A stretch of DNA of 64,000 bases from Candidatus Desulfosporosinus nitrosoreducens (GTDB lineage Bacteria > Bacillota > Desulfitobacteriia > Desulfitobacteriales > Desulfitobacteriaceae). Of the stretch, positions 17,140-26,755 are shown piece after piece; the first letter of the stretch is position 1, and each line of letters begins with the position of its first letter. The notes under the pieces were generated by a model. That model was not told where the DNA came from. It was given only the letters and a program-made list of their open reading frames with translations, and searched no databases. The stretch covers positions 1 through 64,000 of the forward strand of contig NZ_JAVHUW010000056.1 in NCBI RefSeq assembly GCF_030954495.1, read 5' to 3'. A program made the translations under genes and the position numbers.

Positions 17140-20100
17140 TCTTCCCGCTCATGCAACCGCACCGAAAGCAGCTTGGAAACTCCGCTCTCCTCCATGGTAA
17201 TGCCATATAAGACATCAGCGGATTCCATGGTCCCTTTGCGGTGGGAGATAACCACAAACTGAGTTGAACCTGATAAGCGGTGCAAATATTGAGCAAACCT
17301 CTGCACATTGGCGTCGTCCAAAGAAGCCTCAATCTCATCTAAAATGCAAAAGGGGCTTGGCTTAATACGTAAGAGGGCAAACAAGAGAGCAATAGCCGTA
17401 AGAGCCCGTTCTCCCCCGGACAAAAGCGAAAGGAGCTGAGGTTTTTTGCCCGGCGGCTGAGCAACAATTTCTACCCCGGTTTCCAACAACTGATCGGGTT
17501 CAACTAAAGACAGTTCCGCATTGCCGCCATTGAAAAGCTCTTTAAACACTTCCTTAAACGCCGCATTCACGGCATTAAAGCTTTCCAGGAACCGTTCACT
17601 CATGGTCTGGTCCAACTCGTCAATCAATTGCCGCAGAGTCTGGTCAGCCTCCACTAAATCTTTCTGCTGAGCCAGCATAAATTCATGCCTCTCACACAGT
17701 TTGGGATATTCTTCAATAGCCGCTTGATTTATAGGGCCAAAGGCCTCAATCTGGCGCTTTAAATCCTGAGCCCTTTTCCCGATGACGGATCGCTCCTCCT
17801 GGGTAAGATAAGTTAGAGCATCTCCCCATTCCAGAGAAAATTCCTCAGCCAGACGGACCAATCCTGTTTGAGATTCGGTTTCCCAGCGGACAATCCGCAG
17901 GTCGTTGGCATGAAGACGCTGCTCCAGACCATGCACTTTCTGAGTTTGTACCTGGATCTCCTGTTCCAGTTCCTGAATCTTAGCGGATAAATCCTCCCGC
18001 TCCTGCCTCCGCGTCATAAGAGAATACTGCGACGCTTCTTGAAGCTTGGTATGTTCCTCTAGGTTCTGCCTCAATTTTAGCTGTTCTTCATCAACAGTCT
18101 GACGATTTTTTTGGAGGTTCACTAAGTTTTGTCTTTTTTGTTTAAGGCTTAGCTCATAATCCCGGCGGACCGCCGTGTCCTGCTCCAGCTGTTCCGCACA
18201 TTGCGTAAGCTCTTGCTCCCACTTGGCCAGACTTACCTTTTCTTTCGTCAGTTGCTCCCGGCACAGCTCTATTTCTTCTGCCGTCGTTTTGGCCTCTTGT
18301 TCTCTGCGATTGAACTCTTCGCGCAATTCACGGGATGTCTTTTCCGCCGCTTCAAATTGTTTCACGCTGTTTTTTAAAGCCAGAGTGATTTCGTCGATTT
18401 CTCCAACGGTACCTTGGTTTCGTTGCCCCAAGCCCCGCAAATCGCCTTCCAAGCGCCGAGTCTGATTTAAAGAGTTATCATAGGCTGCTTTAAGCATAAC
18501 TTGGCGGTTTTTGGCCTCATGTTGCCTCTGCATCAGTATTTCCAGGTTTTGCCGAAGGTCACGTTCCAGCTTCTCCAATTCCAAAGCTTCCCGTTCTTGC
18601 TCCTGGAAATCCGTTTCCAAGCGGGCTAATTCTGAGCGCAGGGTTTCGATTTCGCGCGCCCTTGCCAGCAGATTTCCGCCTTTGCGCTGAATGCTCCCTC
18701 CGCTCAAAGACCCTCCCGGATGAACCTGATCTCCTTCCAGGGTAACAATCCGCAACTTGTACCCCGACGCACGGGCAATCCTCGTTGCGGCATCCATATC
18801 CGTGACAACCACAATCCGTCCCAAAAGAAATTCCATGGCCGCTTGGTATTGGCGTTCATATTCTACCAAATCGACGGCAATTCCCATAAATCCCGGATCG
18901 CTGGCCACAACCTTGGAAACGGTCATCTTGTTTCCCTGAATCACATCCAAGGGAAGAAATGTAACTCTGCCAAACTGGTGAGCTTTTAAATACGAAATTG
19001 CAGCTTTGGCTGAAAGTTCATTTTCAGCCACAACATTTTGCAGCCCGGCTCCCAAAGCAGTTTCTATAGCAATCTCATAGTTTTCCGGCACGGAAATCAG
19101 GTCCGCCACTGTCCCGCAAAGCCCTGAACCCTCACGAATTCCTTTTTTCTTCGCCAGCATCACTTCACGAACCCCACGCTGATATCCTTCCAGGGAGTCT
19201 TCCAGGGTTTGCAGCGCTTGCAGCCGTGCCCGGGTTTGATCTGTTTTTCTTCTCTGCTGCTGCAATTGTGCAGATTTTTCCTGGCGAAGTCCTTTGAGCT
19301 TGTCCAGTTCCGGACGGAGTCTATCCCCTTCATCTTGCAAAACTTGCGCCTGGTCCTGAAGCTCAGCTAAATCCCGTTCCTGTGTTTCCTGGGCTTCTCG
19401 CATCATTTGCAGCTCACGCTGTTTTTTTTCCTGCTCCTGCTGAACCTGAAGCAATTGCTGTTCCAATGAAGCTAAAGAATGACGCTTTCCCGTGAGCTCA
19501 TTCGAACAATTCGCCTGTACCGACATAGCTTGGAAAAGATCAGCCTTTAAACGCTCAATATCTTCAGCTAACTTATTGTCGCGTGCGTCCGCTAATTTTA
19601 ATTCCTGTTCGGCAACTTTTTGCCGGGATTCCTCCACAGTCAAAGTTAAAACCGCTTGTTTTGCCGCTAAAGTTTTCAGACGCTGCTCCAGTTGATGGAG
19701 CTTTTCTTCACCCTCGCTAATTTCCTGGACAAGACGCTCAATTTGCTCCTGAAAGTACTTAGAGCGTTCCAGACGAAGACTTTGTTCATGTTTTAGGGCA
19801 TTGCAGGCTTGTTCGGCCTGAAAGGCCTCTCCCTGTTTGGATTGAATCTCTTCATCTAACGTTTTTAATTCAACTTTAAGCTTCTGGTCCCGGCTTTCTA
19901 TTTGCCTCAAAATCGTTTGAGCCTCAATTAAATCCAATTGTGCAGTTTCCGATTCTTGAGTTGCCGCCGCCAGTTTCTGCTTGACCTCCGAGACATCCAG
20001 AACAATAGTCTGAATCTCCAAAGACTTTTGCTCAGCCATGAGAGCGAGACTTCGTTCGGCCGCTTGGGCTTGGGCAGCCAGAGGAACCAATTGTCCCTCG

Positions 20101-20714
20101 ATCTCTTGGATAATATCTCCAAGACGTTGAAGATTCGTGTTCGTAGCATCAAGGCGCTTTAAAGCTTCGCGCTTCCTGTAGCGATATTTCGTGATCCCAG
20201 CCGTCTCTTCAATCAACGAACGACGTTCTTCCGATTTAAGATTTAAAATTTCCTCAACCCGCCCCTGCCCAATGATCGAAAATCCTTCCTTGCCGGCGCC
20301 GGTATCCATGAATAGTTCCTGAATATCCTTCAGGCGGCAAGAAGCTTTGTTAATCAAATATTGCCCTTCTCCATCGCGATAAACGCGCCGGGTTATGGTC
20401 ACTTCACGGAAATCCAAAGGAAAGATTCCCGATTCGTTGTCAAAAATCAAAGAAACTTCAGCCATACCAACCTGTCGGCGCTGAGTACTTCCTGCGAAAA
20501 TTACGTCTTCCATTTTCGAGCCCCGGAGACTTTTAGCGCTCTGCTCTCCTAAGACCCAACGCACAGCATCGGCAACATTGCTTTTTCCGCTTCCGTTGGG
20601 CCCCACGATAACGCTTAAACCATGACCTAATTCCAGCTTGACGCGATCGGCAAACGATTTAAATCCTTGAATCTGAATTTCCTTCAAGAACACGGGGAAA
20701 TTCTCAGGACTCAT
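17127..20714 (-). CDS. smc: Chromosome segregation ATPase SMC
   Basis: SMC condenses and organises the chromosome together with ScpA and ScpB. The 1195-residue protein has an N-terminal head with Walker A GPNGSGKSNVADAVRWVLG, then long coiled coils around a hinge (about residues 500-680, with EGSGLCGTVADLI and GGSLSGGSI). The C-terminal head has LLSGGERALTAIALLFAL and the Walker B CILDEIEASLDD. ATG 20714 lies behind GGGGGAGA and overlaps rnc by 11 bp; the upstream frame to 20756 lies inside rnc. The final codons come from the adjacent repeat element. Confidence 0.97.
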   Translation of the reverse strand: MSPENFPVFLKEIQIQGFKSFADRVKLELGHGLSVIVGPNGSGKSNVADAVRWVLGEQSAKSLRGSKMEDVIFAGSTQRRQVGMAEVSLIFDNESGIFPLDFREVTITRRVYRDGEGQYLINKASCRLKDIQELFMDTGAGKEGFSIIGQGRVEEILNLKSEERRSLIEETAGITKYRYRKREALKRLDATNTNLQRLGDIIQEIEGQLVPLAAQAQAAERSLALMAEQKSLEIQTIVLDVSEVKQKLAAATQESETAQLDLIEAQTILRQIESRDQKLKVELKTLDEEIQSKQGEAFQAEQACNALKHEQSLRLERSKYFQEQIERLVQEISEGEEKLHQLEQRLKTLAAKQAVLTLTVEESRQKVAEQELKLADARDNKLAEDIERLKADLFQAMSVQANCSNELTGKRHSLASLEQQLLQVQQEQEKKQRELQMMREAQETQERDLAELQDQAQVLQDEGDRLRPELDKLKGLRQEKSAQLQQQRRKTDQTRARLQALQTLEDSLEGYQRGVREVMLAKKKGIREGSGLCGTVADLISVPENYEIAIETALGAGLQNVVAENELSAKAAISYLKAHQFGRVTFLPLDVIQGNKMTVSKVVASDPGFMGIAVDLVEYERQYQAAMEFLLGRIVVVTDMDAATRIARASGYKLRIVTLEGDQVHPGGSLSGGSIQRKGGNLLARAREIETLRSELARLETDFQEQEREALELEKLERDLRQNLEILMQRQHEAKNRQVMLKAAYDNSLNQTRRLEGDLRGLGQRNQGTVGEIDEITLALKNSVKQFEAAEKTSRELREEFNRREQEAKTTAEEIELCREQLTKEKVSLAKWEQELTQCAEQLEQDTAVRRDYELSLKQKRQNLVNLQKNRQTVDEEQLKLRQNLEEHTKLQEASQYSLMTRRQEREDLSAKIQELEQEIQVQTQKVHGLEQRLHANDLRIVRWETESQTGLVRLAEEFSLEWGDALTYLTQEERSVIGKRAQDLKRQIEAFGPINQAAIEEYPKLCERHEFMLAQQKDLVEADQTLRQLIDELDQTMSERFLESFNAVNAAFKEVFKELFNGGNAELSLVEPDQLLETGVEIVAQPPGKKPQLLSLLSGGERALTAIALLFALLRIKPSPFCILDEIEASLDDANVQRFAQYLHRLSGSTQFVVISHRKGTMESADVLYGITMEESGVSKLLSVRLHEREEGLA

Positions 20715-21480
20715 CGTTTTCTCTCCCCCAGTTCTCCAGGACCTGCTGGGCGGCATGCTGTTCCGCTTCCTTTTTGGTGCGGCCTATCCCTTTGCCCATT
20801 AAATTTCCCTGCAGAAAAACTCCAGCTGTAAACGATTTATTGTGATCAGGTCCTTCTTCAACTAAAATCTGATAACTCACTTCAATTTCTTCACGTTGAG
20901 CTTTTTCCTGCAGCATTGTCTTATAGTCACCGTAATTACCCTGGGCAACCTCCTCAATAGATGACTTTAACATTTCCAGAATGACACGGCGCGCTTCCTG
21001 GAATCCATACTGTAAATAAATCGCCCCGATGACGGCCTCCCAAGCATCTGCTAAAATGGAAGGCCTTTCCCGCCCTCCGGAAACCTGTTCTCCTTTGCCC
21101 AGCAAAAGCTCCTGACCCAAGCTAATATCATGGGCCTTGTGGGCCAAGGTTGTTTCATTGACAACGGCGGCCCGCATCTTAGTGAGTTCTCCTTCCGGGC
21201 GATCCGGATAATTAAGATACAGATACTCCGCGATCACAAAATCCAAAATCGCATCACCTAAAAACTCCAGCCGCTGGTTATTTTCCCGGCCAAATTGAGG
21301 GTTTTCAAAAAGATAGGAAGGGTGCGTCAGGGCAGTAATAAAGAGTCGATTGGGAGGAGTATCCAGTCCCAATCGTTTTGCCAGATTAAGTCCTAATTCT
21401 TTCTTACTGGGAGAAAACCCATACTTTCTTCGTCCCGCTTTTCCCTCGGACTTCATAGAATTATGGTTCTTTTGCACCAT
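20704..21480 (-). CDS. rnc: Ribonuclease III
   Basis: RNase III cuts double-stranded RNA in rRNA and mRNA processing. The catalytic signature is NQRLEFLGDAILDFVIAEYL (near residue 70) with the second acidic box DAWEAVIGAIYLQYG (near residue 145). The dsRNA-binding domain at the C-terminus has DHNKSFTAGVFLQGNLMGKG and KKEAEQHAAQQVL. About 25 extra basic N-terminal residues are present. ATG 21480 lies ten bases after AAGGAG. The fab-rnc-smc order is typical for Firmicutes. Confidence 0.96.
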   Translation of the reverse strand: MVQKNHNSMKSEGKAGRRKYGFSPSKKELGLNLAKRLGLDTPPNRLFITALTHPSYLFENPQFGRENNQRLEFLGDAILDFVIAEYLYLNYPDRPEGELTKMRAAVVNETTLAHKAHDISLGQELLLGKGEQVSGGRERPSILADAWEAVIGAIYLQYGFQEARRVILEMLKSSIEEVAQGNYGDYKTMLQEKAQREEIEVSYQILVEEGPDHNKSFTAGVFLQGNLMGKGIGRTKKEAEQHAAQQVLENWGRENDES

Positions 21481-21505
21481 TTATATAGATCTCCTTACCT
21501 TCTCA

Positions 21506-22744
21506 TTAGGCAAATTTCTTTAGGACAATGGTAGCGTTATGTCCCCCGAACCCTAAGGAATTGGACAGCGACGCCTTAACCTCTTGTTGGCGTGAAGTAT
21601 TGGGGACATAATCCAAATCACACTCCGGATCGGGTTCTGCGTAATTTATCGTGGGCGGAATTGCCCCGCGCTGAATGGCCAGAGCACAAATGATAGCTTC
21701 AATGGCTCCTGCAGCCCCCATTAAATGCCCGGTCATGGACTTCGTCGAACTTATGGCCAGCTTGGAAGCCGCGCCGCCGAAAACTGACTTAATAGCTGCT
21801 GTCTCAGCCGAATCGTTAGGGCCGGTTCCGGTCCCATGAGCATTGATATAATCAATCTCCCGGACATTCAGGCCGGCATCGTCGATCGCCATTTGCATTG
21901 CGCGAACTGCACCTGTGCCTCCCGGAGCCGGAGAAGTAATATGAAAGGCATCCGACGTACTGCCATACCCCGCCAGTTCGGCATAAACCCGGGCGCCCCG
22001 CGCCTCGGCGTGCTGCAAAGATTCTAAAACCAGAATACCCGCACCTTCGCCCATGACAAAACCGCTGCGCCGCTTGTCAAAGGGCCTGCAGGCCTGTTCC
22101 GGATTTTCCTTTTCTGTCGACATGGCCTTCATGGAGCAGAATCCGGCAAAGGCTAAGCTGGTGAGCGGGGCCTCGGTGCCTCCGCATAAGACAACGTCAG
22201 CCTCTCCCCGCTGAATAATCCGCAGCGCTTCTCCAATGGCATTGGTCGCTGAGGCGCAAGCTGTAACAATCGTCATGCTCGAGCCTTGCAGGCCAAACTC
22301 AATGGACAAATGACCGGCTGCCATATTGCTGATCAACATAGGAACAAAAAACGGGCTGACCCGACCGCTTCCCTTACTCATAAGGACCTCTTTTTGCTCC
22401 TCAAAGGTTATAACTCCTCCAATCCCGCACCCCAACACAGCTCCGGCCCGTTCCTTATTCACCTGCTCGAAATCAAGTCCGGCATCTTGAATAGCAAGTT
22501 TAGCGGCGGCAATGGCAAATTGGGCGAAGCGGTCCATATGCCGGCTCTCTTTTTTGTCGATCCAATCCGTGGGTTCGAAGTTTTTCACTTCTGCCGCCAC
22601 TTTTGTCGATAAACTTGACGTATCAAAACGCGTTAACGGCCCGATTCCCGATTTGCCCTGTATTAGATTATCCCAAAATTCTTCAAGATTATTGCCCACG
22701 GGAGAGATAACCCCCATGCCCGTAATAACTGCGCGCTGTTTCAT
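21506..22744 (-). CDS. fabF: Beta-ketoacyl-ACP synthase II
   Basis: FabF elongates acyl chains by condensing acyl-ACP with malonyl-ACP. The Cys-His-His triad is visible: VTACASATNAIGEALR (Cys near 165), INAHGTGTGPNDSAE (His near 305) and KSMTGHLMGAAGAIEA (His near 342). The C-terminus SNSLGFGGHNATIVLKKF is standard. ATG 22744 follows AAGGAGG; the longer frame to 22816 lacks support. 412 residues. Last gene of the fab set before rnc. Confidence 0.96.
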   Translation of the reverse strand: MKQRAVITGMGVISPVGNNLEEFWDNLIQGKSGIGPLTRFDTSSLSTKVAAEVKNFEPTDWIDKKESRHMDRFAQFAIAAAKLAIQDAGLDFEQVNKERAGAVLGCGIGGVITFEEQKEVLMSKGSGRVSPFFVPMLISNMAAGHLSIEFGLQGSSMTIVTACASATNAIGEALRIIQRGEADVVLCGGTEAPLTSLAFAGFCSMKAMSTEKENPEQACRPFDKRRSGFVMGEGAGILVLESLQHAEARGARVYAELAGYGSTSDAFHITSPAPGGTGAVRAMQMAIDDAGLNVREIDYINAHGTGTGPNDSAETAAIKSVFGGAASKLAISSTKSMTGHLMGAAGAIEAIICALAIQRGAIPPTINYAEPDPECDLDYVPNTSRQQEVKASLSNSLGFGGHNATIVLKKFA

Positions 22745-22757
22745 AGCCCTTCCTCCT

Positions 22758-23702
22758 TTATGCCTGCTCAATACCTTCTCTAATATCTTCAAAAATGTCG
22801 TGAACCGAACGAACATCCTTAATTTTGTGAATCTTAGCGCCGGAAAAAATCAGACCCTCTTGCACATCGCCCTCTTGGGCTTTGACTAAACGATTCATAA
22901 TGCAAAAATTCCCTTCACAATGTTTGAGACAAAGATTGCATACTTTCGGCTTCAGATTCTCGTGAGCTTCAAGTGCTTTAGTAAAAGGATTTCTGATTCC
23001 TCTGCCCGGCAAACCCACCGGACTGTGAATGATGACAATGTCCTCTTCCGTTGCCTTCAGCATTTCCTCTTTCCATTCTTGGGCTGCGCCGCTCTCCTCA
23101 CTGAGGGCGAAACGAGTTCCCATTTGCACACCATCAGCACCAAGTTTGAGCATTTCTGCCACTCCCCGGCCGTCAATGACTCCACCTGCGCCTATTACGG
23201 GGATATCCACAGCCGAAATAACTTCAGGCAGAATGTCGTGGATGGAACGATCCGTTCCCAGATGCCCGCCGGCTTCCGTTCCTTCCACAATCACGGCGGC
23301 CGCTCCAAGCTTTTCAGACAGCTTCGCGAGCTTAGCTGTGGAGACAATCGGAATGACGGGAATGCCCTTTTCCTTTCCCCACGTAAACATATCTCTGGAG
23401 AACCCCGCTCCTGAAACTAAAAGATCAATTTTTTCTTCAAAAGCGGCATGGACTAACTGAGCAAATTCACGAACTGCAAACATGATGTTGACTCCAATAA
23501 TCCCTTTGGTTCGCCGTCGGGCTTCGCGAATTTCAGCGATCAATTCTTCCACCGACAAGCCGCTTCCGGCAATAAGACCAATTCCGCCCTCTTCAGCCAC
23601 TGCCGCAGCAAGTGGAGCCATAGATATTCGAATAGCCATCCCGCCTTGAATGATCGGAAATTTGGCTACTAAATCGGCAATACGAAGTTCGGGTATTTTC
23701 AC
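22758..23702 (-). CDS. FabK-like flavin enoyl-ACP reductase/2-nitropropane dioxygenase family protein with Cys cluster
   Basis: A FMN-binding TIM-barrel protein related to FabK and to nitronate monooxygenase. Family elements are FPIIQGGMAIRIS at the N-terminus, VEGTEAGGHLG (His near 147), GAGGVIDGRG and GVQMGTRFALS. Unlike the true FabK in this operon it has a C-terminal cysteine set C255-x2-C258-x3-C262-x4-C267, which could bind iron-sulfur or zinc. It lies between acpP and fabF behind its own acpP terminator, GTG start after GGGAGG. It may be a second enoyl reductase or an unrelated flavin oxidoreductase. Confidence 0.75.
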   Translation of the reverse strand: MKIPELRIADLVAKFPIIQGGMAIRISMAPLAAAVAEEGGIGLIAGSGLSVEELIAEIREARRRTKGIIGVNIMFAVREFAQLVHAAFEEKIDLLVSGAGFSRDMFTWGKEKGIPVIPIVSTAKLAKLSEKLGAAAVIVEGTEAGGHLGTDRSIHDILPEVISAVDIPVIGAGGVIDGRGVAEMLKLGADGVQMGTRFALSEESGAAQEWKEEMLKATEEDIVIIHSPVGLPGRGIRNPFTKALEAHENLKPKVCNLCLKHCEGNFCIMNRLVKAQEGDVQEGLIFSGAKIHKIKDVRSVHDIFEDIREGIEQA

Positions 23703-23805
23703 AACGTTTCCTCCCGTCAGGGTTATCCCCCTCTACCTTACATGAGCTAATCTATTTAAATTTTCTCCAAAGTTACGTTGCTTTGGGGAAAAGTGATTCC
23801 TTAAT

Positions 23806-23832
23806 AGAAAGTCCCGCAACTGTGTACGGGAC
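23806..23832 (-). terminator. Intrinsic terminator after acpP
   Basis: On the minus strand the stem GTCCCG (23827-23832 complement) / CGGGAC (23811-23816 complement) with a 10-base loop is followed by TTTCT. It partly separates acpP from the fabK-like gene and fabF. A second stem CCAAAG/CTTTGG lies just beyond it (about 23767-23786). Confidence 0.65.
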
Positions 23833-23848
23833 CTTTTGAGATTTAAGA

Positions 23849-24076
23849 TTATTTGTTTTCTTTGATGTAGTTTACCGCATCCCCGACTGTCCGGATTTTT
23901 TCTGCTTCTTCATCCGGAATATCCATATCGAATGCCTCTTCCAGAGCCATAATCAATTCAACGATATCCAAAGAATCCGCATTCAGCTCTTCAAAGGAGG
24001 TCTCCTGGGTAACGGTTGCTTCGTCTACCCCAAGCTGTTCGACGACGATGGCTTTCACTTGCTCGAAAACTCCCAT
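23849..24076 (-). CDS. acpP: Acyl carrier protein
   Basis: ACP carries growing acyl chains on a 4'-phosphopantetheine arm. The 75-residue acidic protein has the attachment motif [16 protein letters not shown] with Ser near residue 39. ATG lies behind GAGGAGGTGA. It follows fabG and is followed by a terminator, which would help give ACP a high transcript level. Confidence 0.97.
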   Translation of the reverse strand: MGVFEQVKAIVVEQLGVDEATVTQETSFEELNADSLDIVELIMALEEAFDMDIPDEEAEKIRTVGDAVNYIKENK

Positions 24077-24114
24077 AGTGCTTCTTCACCTCCTCTCACA
24101 GATTAACTCATGAC

Positions 24115-24858
24115 TTACATTTCCATACCACCATCAACACATACGACTTGCCCCGTTATGTAAGCTGATTCTGGAGATACTAAGAATCGGACAACTTTGG
24201 CGACATCTTCCGGTCTGCCTAACCGGCTTAAGGGAATTCTTTGAGAAATCTCATGTTGCACCCCTTCAGGTAATGTTTCCGTCATATCCGTACAAATATA
24301 CCCCGGCGCGACGACATTGACTCGAATTCCCCGAGAGGCTAACTCTTTGGCTGTCGATTTAGAGAAGCCAATGATTCCGGCTTTGGCCGCCGCATAATTG
24401 GCTTGACCCGCATTGCCGGACAAACCCACGACGGAAGAGATGTTGACGATAGCTCCTGACCGTTGTTTGAGCATTCCCTTGCTGACCGCCTTGGTACAGA
24501 GAAAAACTCCTTTGAGATTGGTTGACAACACGGCATCCCAATCCGCTTCTTTCATGCGCAGCAGCAAGCCATCCCTGGTTATACCGGCATTATTGACGAG
24601 AATATCAATTTTCCCAAAATGATCAAGGGCAGTCTGCACTAAACGGTCCACTTCTGCCGCTTGACTGACATCAGCTTGAACGGCAATGCCTTCCCCTCCG
24701 GCTTCACGAATCATGGAAACGGTTTCCTCCGCTTTTTCGGAGCGGCCCGCATAATTGACAACGACCTTTACGCCCGCCGCAGCTAACTCCAAAGCGATAG
24801 CGCGCCCGATTCCTCGACCACTCCCCGTTACGATAGCCACGCTCTCATTCAGCACCAT
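24115..24858 (-). CDS. fabG: 3-oxoacyl-ACP reductase
   Basis: FabG reduces beta-ketoacyl-ACP with NADPH. It is a classical short-chain dehydrogenase: TGSGRGIGRAIALEL (nucleotide loop), LVNNAGITRDGLLLRM, the catalytic Ser in VNISSVVGLSGN, and YAAAKAGIIGFSKS (Tyr-x3-Lys). The C-terminus ends VVCVDGGMEM. 247 residues, a normal length. It lies one base from fabD, so the two are translationally coupled. Confidence 0.96.
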   Translation of the reverse strand: MVLNESVAIVTGSGRGIGRAIALELAAAGVKVVVNYAGRSEKAEETVSMIREAGGEGIAVQADVSQAAEVDRLVQTALDHFGKIDILVNNAGITRDGLLLRMKEADWDAVLSTNLKGVFLCTKAVSKGMLKQRSGAIVNISSVVGLSGNAGQANYAAAKAGIIGFSKSTAKELASRGIRVNVVAPGYICTDMTETLPEGVQHEISQRIPLSRLGRPEDVAKVVRFLVSPESAYITGQVVCVDGGMEM

Positions 24859-24859
24859 T

Positions 24860-25795
24860 TTAACGACTCTCCTTCAAATATGCAAGTGACTTTTCCAAGC
24901 TCTCCGCATTCTCGACACGAAGAAGATTGACATTCGGAGCAATTTTTTTCACTAGCCCCGTCAAAACTTTACCCGGGCCACATTCTACAAACGTATCGAC
25001 ACCCAAATCAAGCAGATGGCGAATAGACTGTTCCCAGCGCACAGGTCCGCTGACTTGTGCGACCAAGGACGGCACAATGCGCTCAGAAGCAACAACCTCA
25101 CGAGCATCAACATTGGCAATCACCGGACAGCGCAGGGGGTTCCACCGCACATCCGCCAACACTTGAAGAAGCTCTTCTCCCGCCTTTTTCATGAGAGCCG
25201 AATGAAAGGGGCCACTTACGACAAGCGGCACGGCCCGTTTAGCTCCCAGTTCCTTAGCCGCCTCCATAGCTGCCGTCACTGCCGGCATTTCGCCCGAAAT
25301 AACCACTTGACCGGGACAGTTAAAGTTTGCCGGAGCGACGACACCCAACTTTGAAGCGCGCTGACAAGCCTCCTCCACTTTTTCCGCGGAAAGACCTAAA
25401 ATCGCCGCCATGCCGCCTCCTGTCGGAACCGCCTTCTGCATAAGCTCCCCGCGGCGTCTCACAATACGAAGCGCCTCAGCTAAGCTTAAGCTGCCCGCAG
25501 CAACATGGGCGGAATACTCTCCGAGACTATGTCCCACGACATAGTCGGGCTCAACACCGGCTTCCTGAAGTTGCAGCCAAGCTGTGACACTGACGAGCAA
25601 TATCGCCGGCTGAGTATTTGCCGTCTGTTGAAGTTCTTCTTCAGGCCCATTCTCGATAAGTTCCAGGAAAGGCCTCCCGAGAACCTCGCCCGCCAGGTCA
25701 AAAGCCTTTTGGCCGCTGGAAGTCAGGAATAAGTCCTTGCCCATCCCCACATATTGAGAACCCTGTCCGGGAAACATCAAAGCCAGTTTACCCAC
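24860..25795 (-). CDS. fabD: Malonyl-CoA:ACP transacylase
   Basis: FabD loads malonyl groups on ACP. Motifs: FPGQGSQYVGMGKDLF at the N-terminus, the nucleophile elbow VGHSLGEYSAHVAAGSL (Ser near 92), a GQVVISGEM element, and the catalytic His in SGPFHSALMKKAGEE (near 201). 311 residues. It lies between fabK and fabG with 1-6 bp spacing. Confidence 0.96.
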   Translation of the reverse strand: MGKLALMFPGQGSQYVGMGKDLFLTSSGQKAFDLAGEVLGRPFLELIENGPEEELQQTANTQPAILLVSVTAWLQLQEAGVEPDYVVGHSLGEYSAHVAAGSLSLAEALRIVRRRGELMQKAVPTGGGMAAILGLSAEKVEEACQRASKLGVVAPANFNCPGQVVISGEMPAVTAAMEAAKELGAKRAVPLVVSGPFHSALMKKAGEELLQVLADVRWNPLRCPVIANVDAREVVASERIVPSLVAQVSGPVRWEQSIRHLLDLGVDTFVECGPGKVLTGLVKKIAPNVNLLRVENAESLEKSLAYLKESR

Positions 25796-25801
25796 TCAGC
25801 C

Positions 25802-26755
25802 TCACCTCTTTCCGAAGAAGGCCGTAAGACGGCAGTATTCTCTTTCTGCGGACTGCATGACATCCTGAACGATCTGAGCGGCGGGTTCAATCTTTTTAAC
25901 CGCCCCGGCGATTTGCCCGGCCATAAGCGAACCGTTTTCCAAATCTCCGTCCACCATAGCTAAACGCAGTCTTCCCTGGCCCATTCTTTCGAGTTCCGCA
26001 GCATCCATGCCTTCTTTTTCATGTTGTTCGAATTCCCGGGTAAAATGGTTATCGATGCAGCGAACCGGGTGTCCTGTCGAGCGTCCCGTTATAACCGTAG
26101 AACGATCTTTGGCTTTAATAATCTTGTCCTTGACCAGAGGCGAAATCATACATTCTTCGGCACACATAAAGCGAGTACCCATTTGTACTCCTTCCGCGCC
26201 AAGAGCCAAAGCAGCGACCAGCCCCCGGCCATCCACAATCCCGCCGGCAGCAATCACCGGGATTTTCACGGCATCAACAACCTGAGGAATTAAGGGCATG
26301 GTGCTTATTTCCCCAATATGTCCGCCGGATTCCATCCCTTCGGCAATGAGCGCATCCACCCCCACCTTCTCGAGACGTTTAGCCAAAGCAACCGAAGCAA
26401 CTACGGGAATTACTTTCGTGCCGATTTCTTTAAGACCCGGCACATATTTTCCAGGATTTCCCGCACCAGTGGTAATCACAGGAACCTGCTCCTCCAAGAT
26501 TACCTGCATCACCTCGTCTACAAAAGGAGACATCAGCATAACATTTACACCAAAAGGCTTTTGCGTAGTTGCCTTTACTTTGCTGATTTCCCGGCGCAGC
26601 CAGTCCGCCGGAGCTTGCCCTGAACCAATAATCCCCAAAGCGCCGGCTTCTGAAACCGCGGCCGCTAATTCTCCGGTGGCCACCCAGGCCATCCCTCCTT
26701 GGAAAATAGGGTATTCAATTCCCAACAACTCACAAATTCTTGTTTTTTTAATCAT
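25802..26755 (-). CDS. fabK: Enoyl-ACP reductase II
   Basis: FabK is the FMN-dependent enoyl-ACP reductase that replaces FabI in many Firmicutes. The sequence is close to the pneumococcal protein: YPIFQGGMAWVATGELAAAVS, GVNVMLMSPFVDEV, VITTGAGNPGKYV, AEGMESGGHIGE (His near 144), AAGGIVDGRG and GVQMGTRFMCAEE. The C-terminal VMDGDLENGSLMAGQIAG-like segment is also present. It overlaps fabH by 8 bp. No fabI was seen in the window, so this is the likely main enoyl reductase. Confidence 0.93.
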   Translation of the reverse strand: MIKKTRICELLGIEYPIFQGGMAWVATGELAAAVSEAGALGIIGSGQAPADWLRREISKVKATTQKPFGVNVMLMSPFVDEVMQVILEEQVPVITTGAGNPGKYVPGLKEIGTKVIPVVASVALAKRLEKVGVDALIAEGMESGGHIGEISTMPLIPQVVDAVKIPVIAAGGIVDGRGLVAALALGAEGVQMGTRFMCAEECMISPLVKDKIIKAKDRSTVITGRSTGHPVRCIDNHFTREFEQHEKEGMDAAELERMGQGRLRLAMVDGDLENGSLMAGQIAGAVKKIEPAAQIVQDVMQSAEREYCRLTAFFGKR

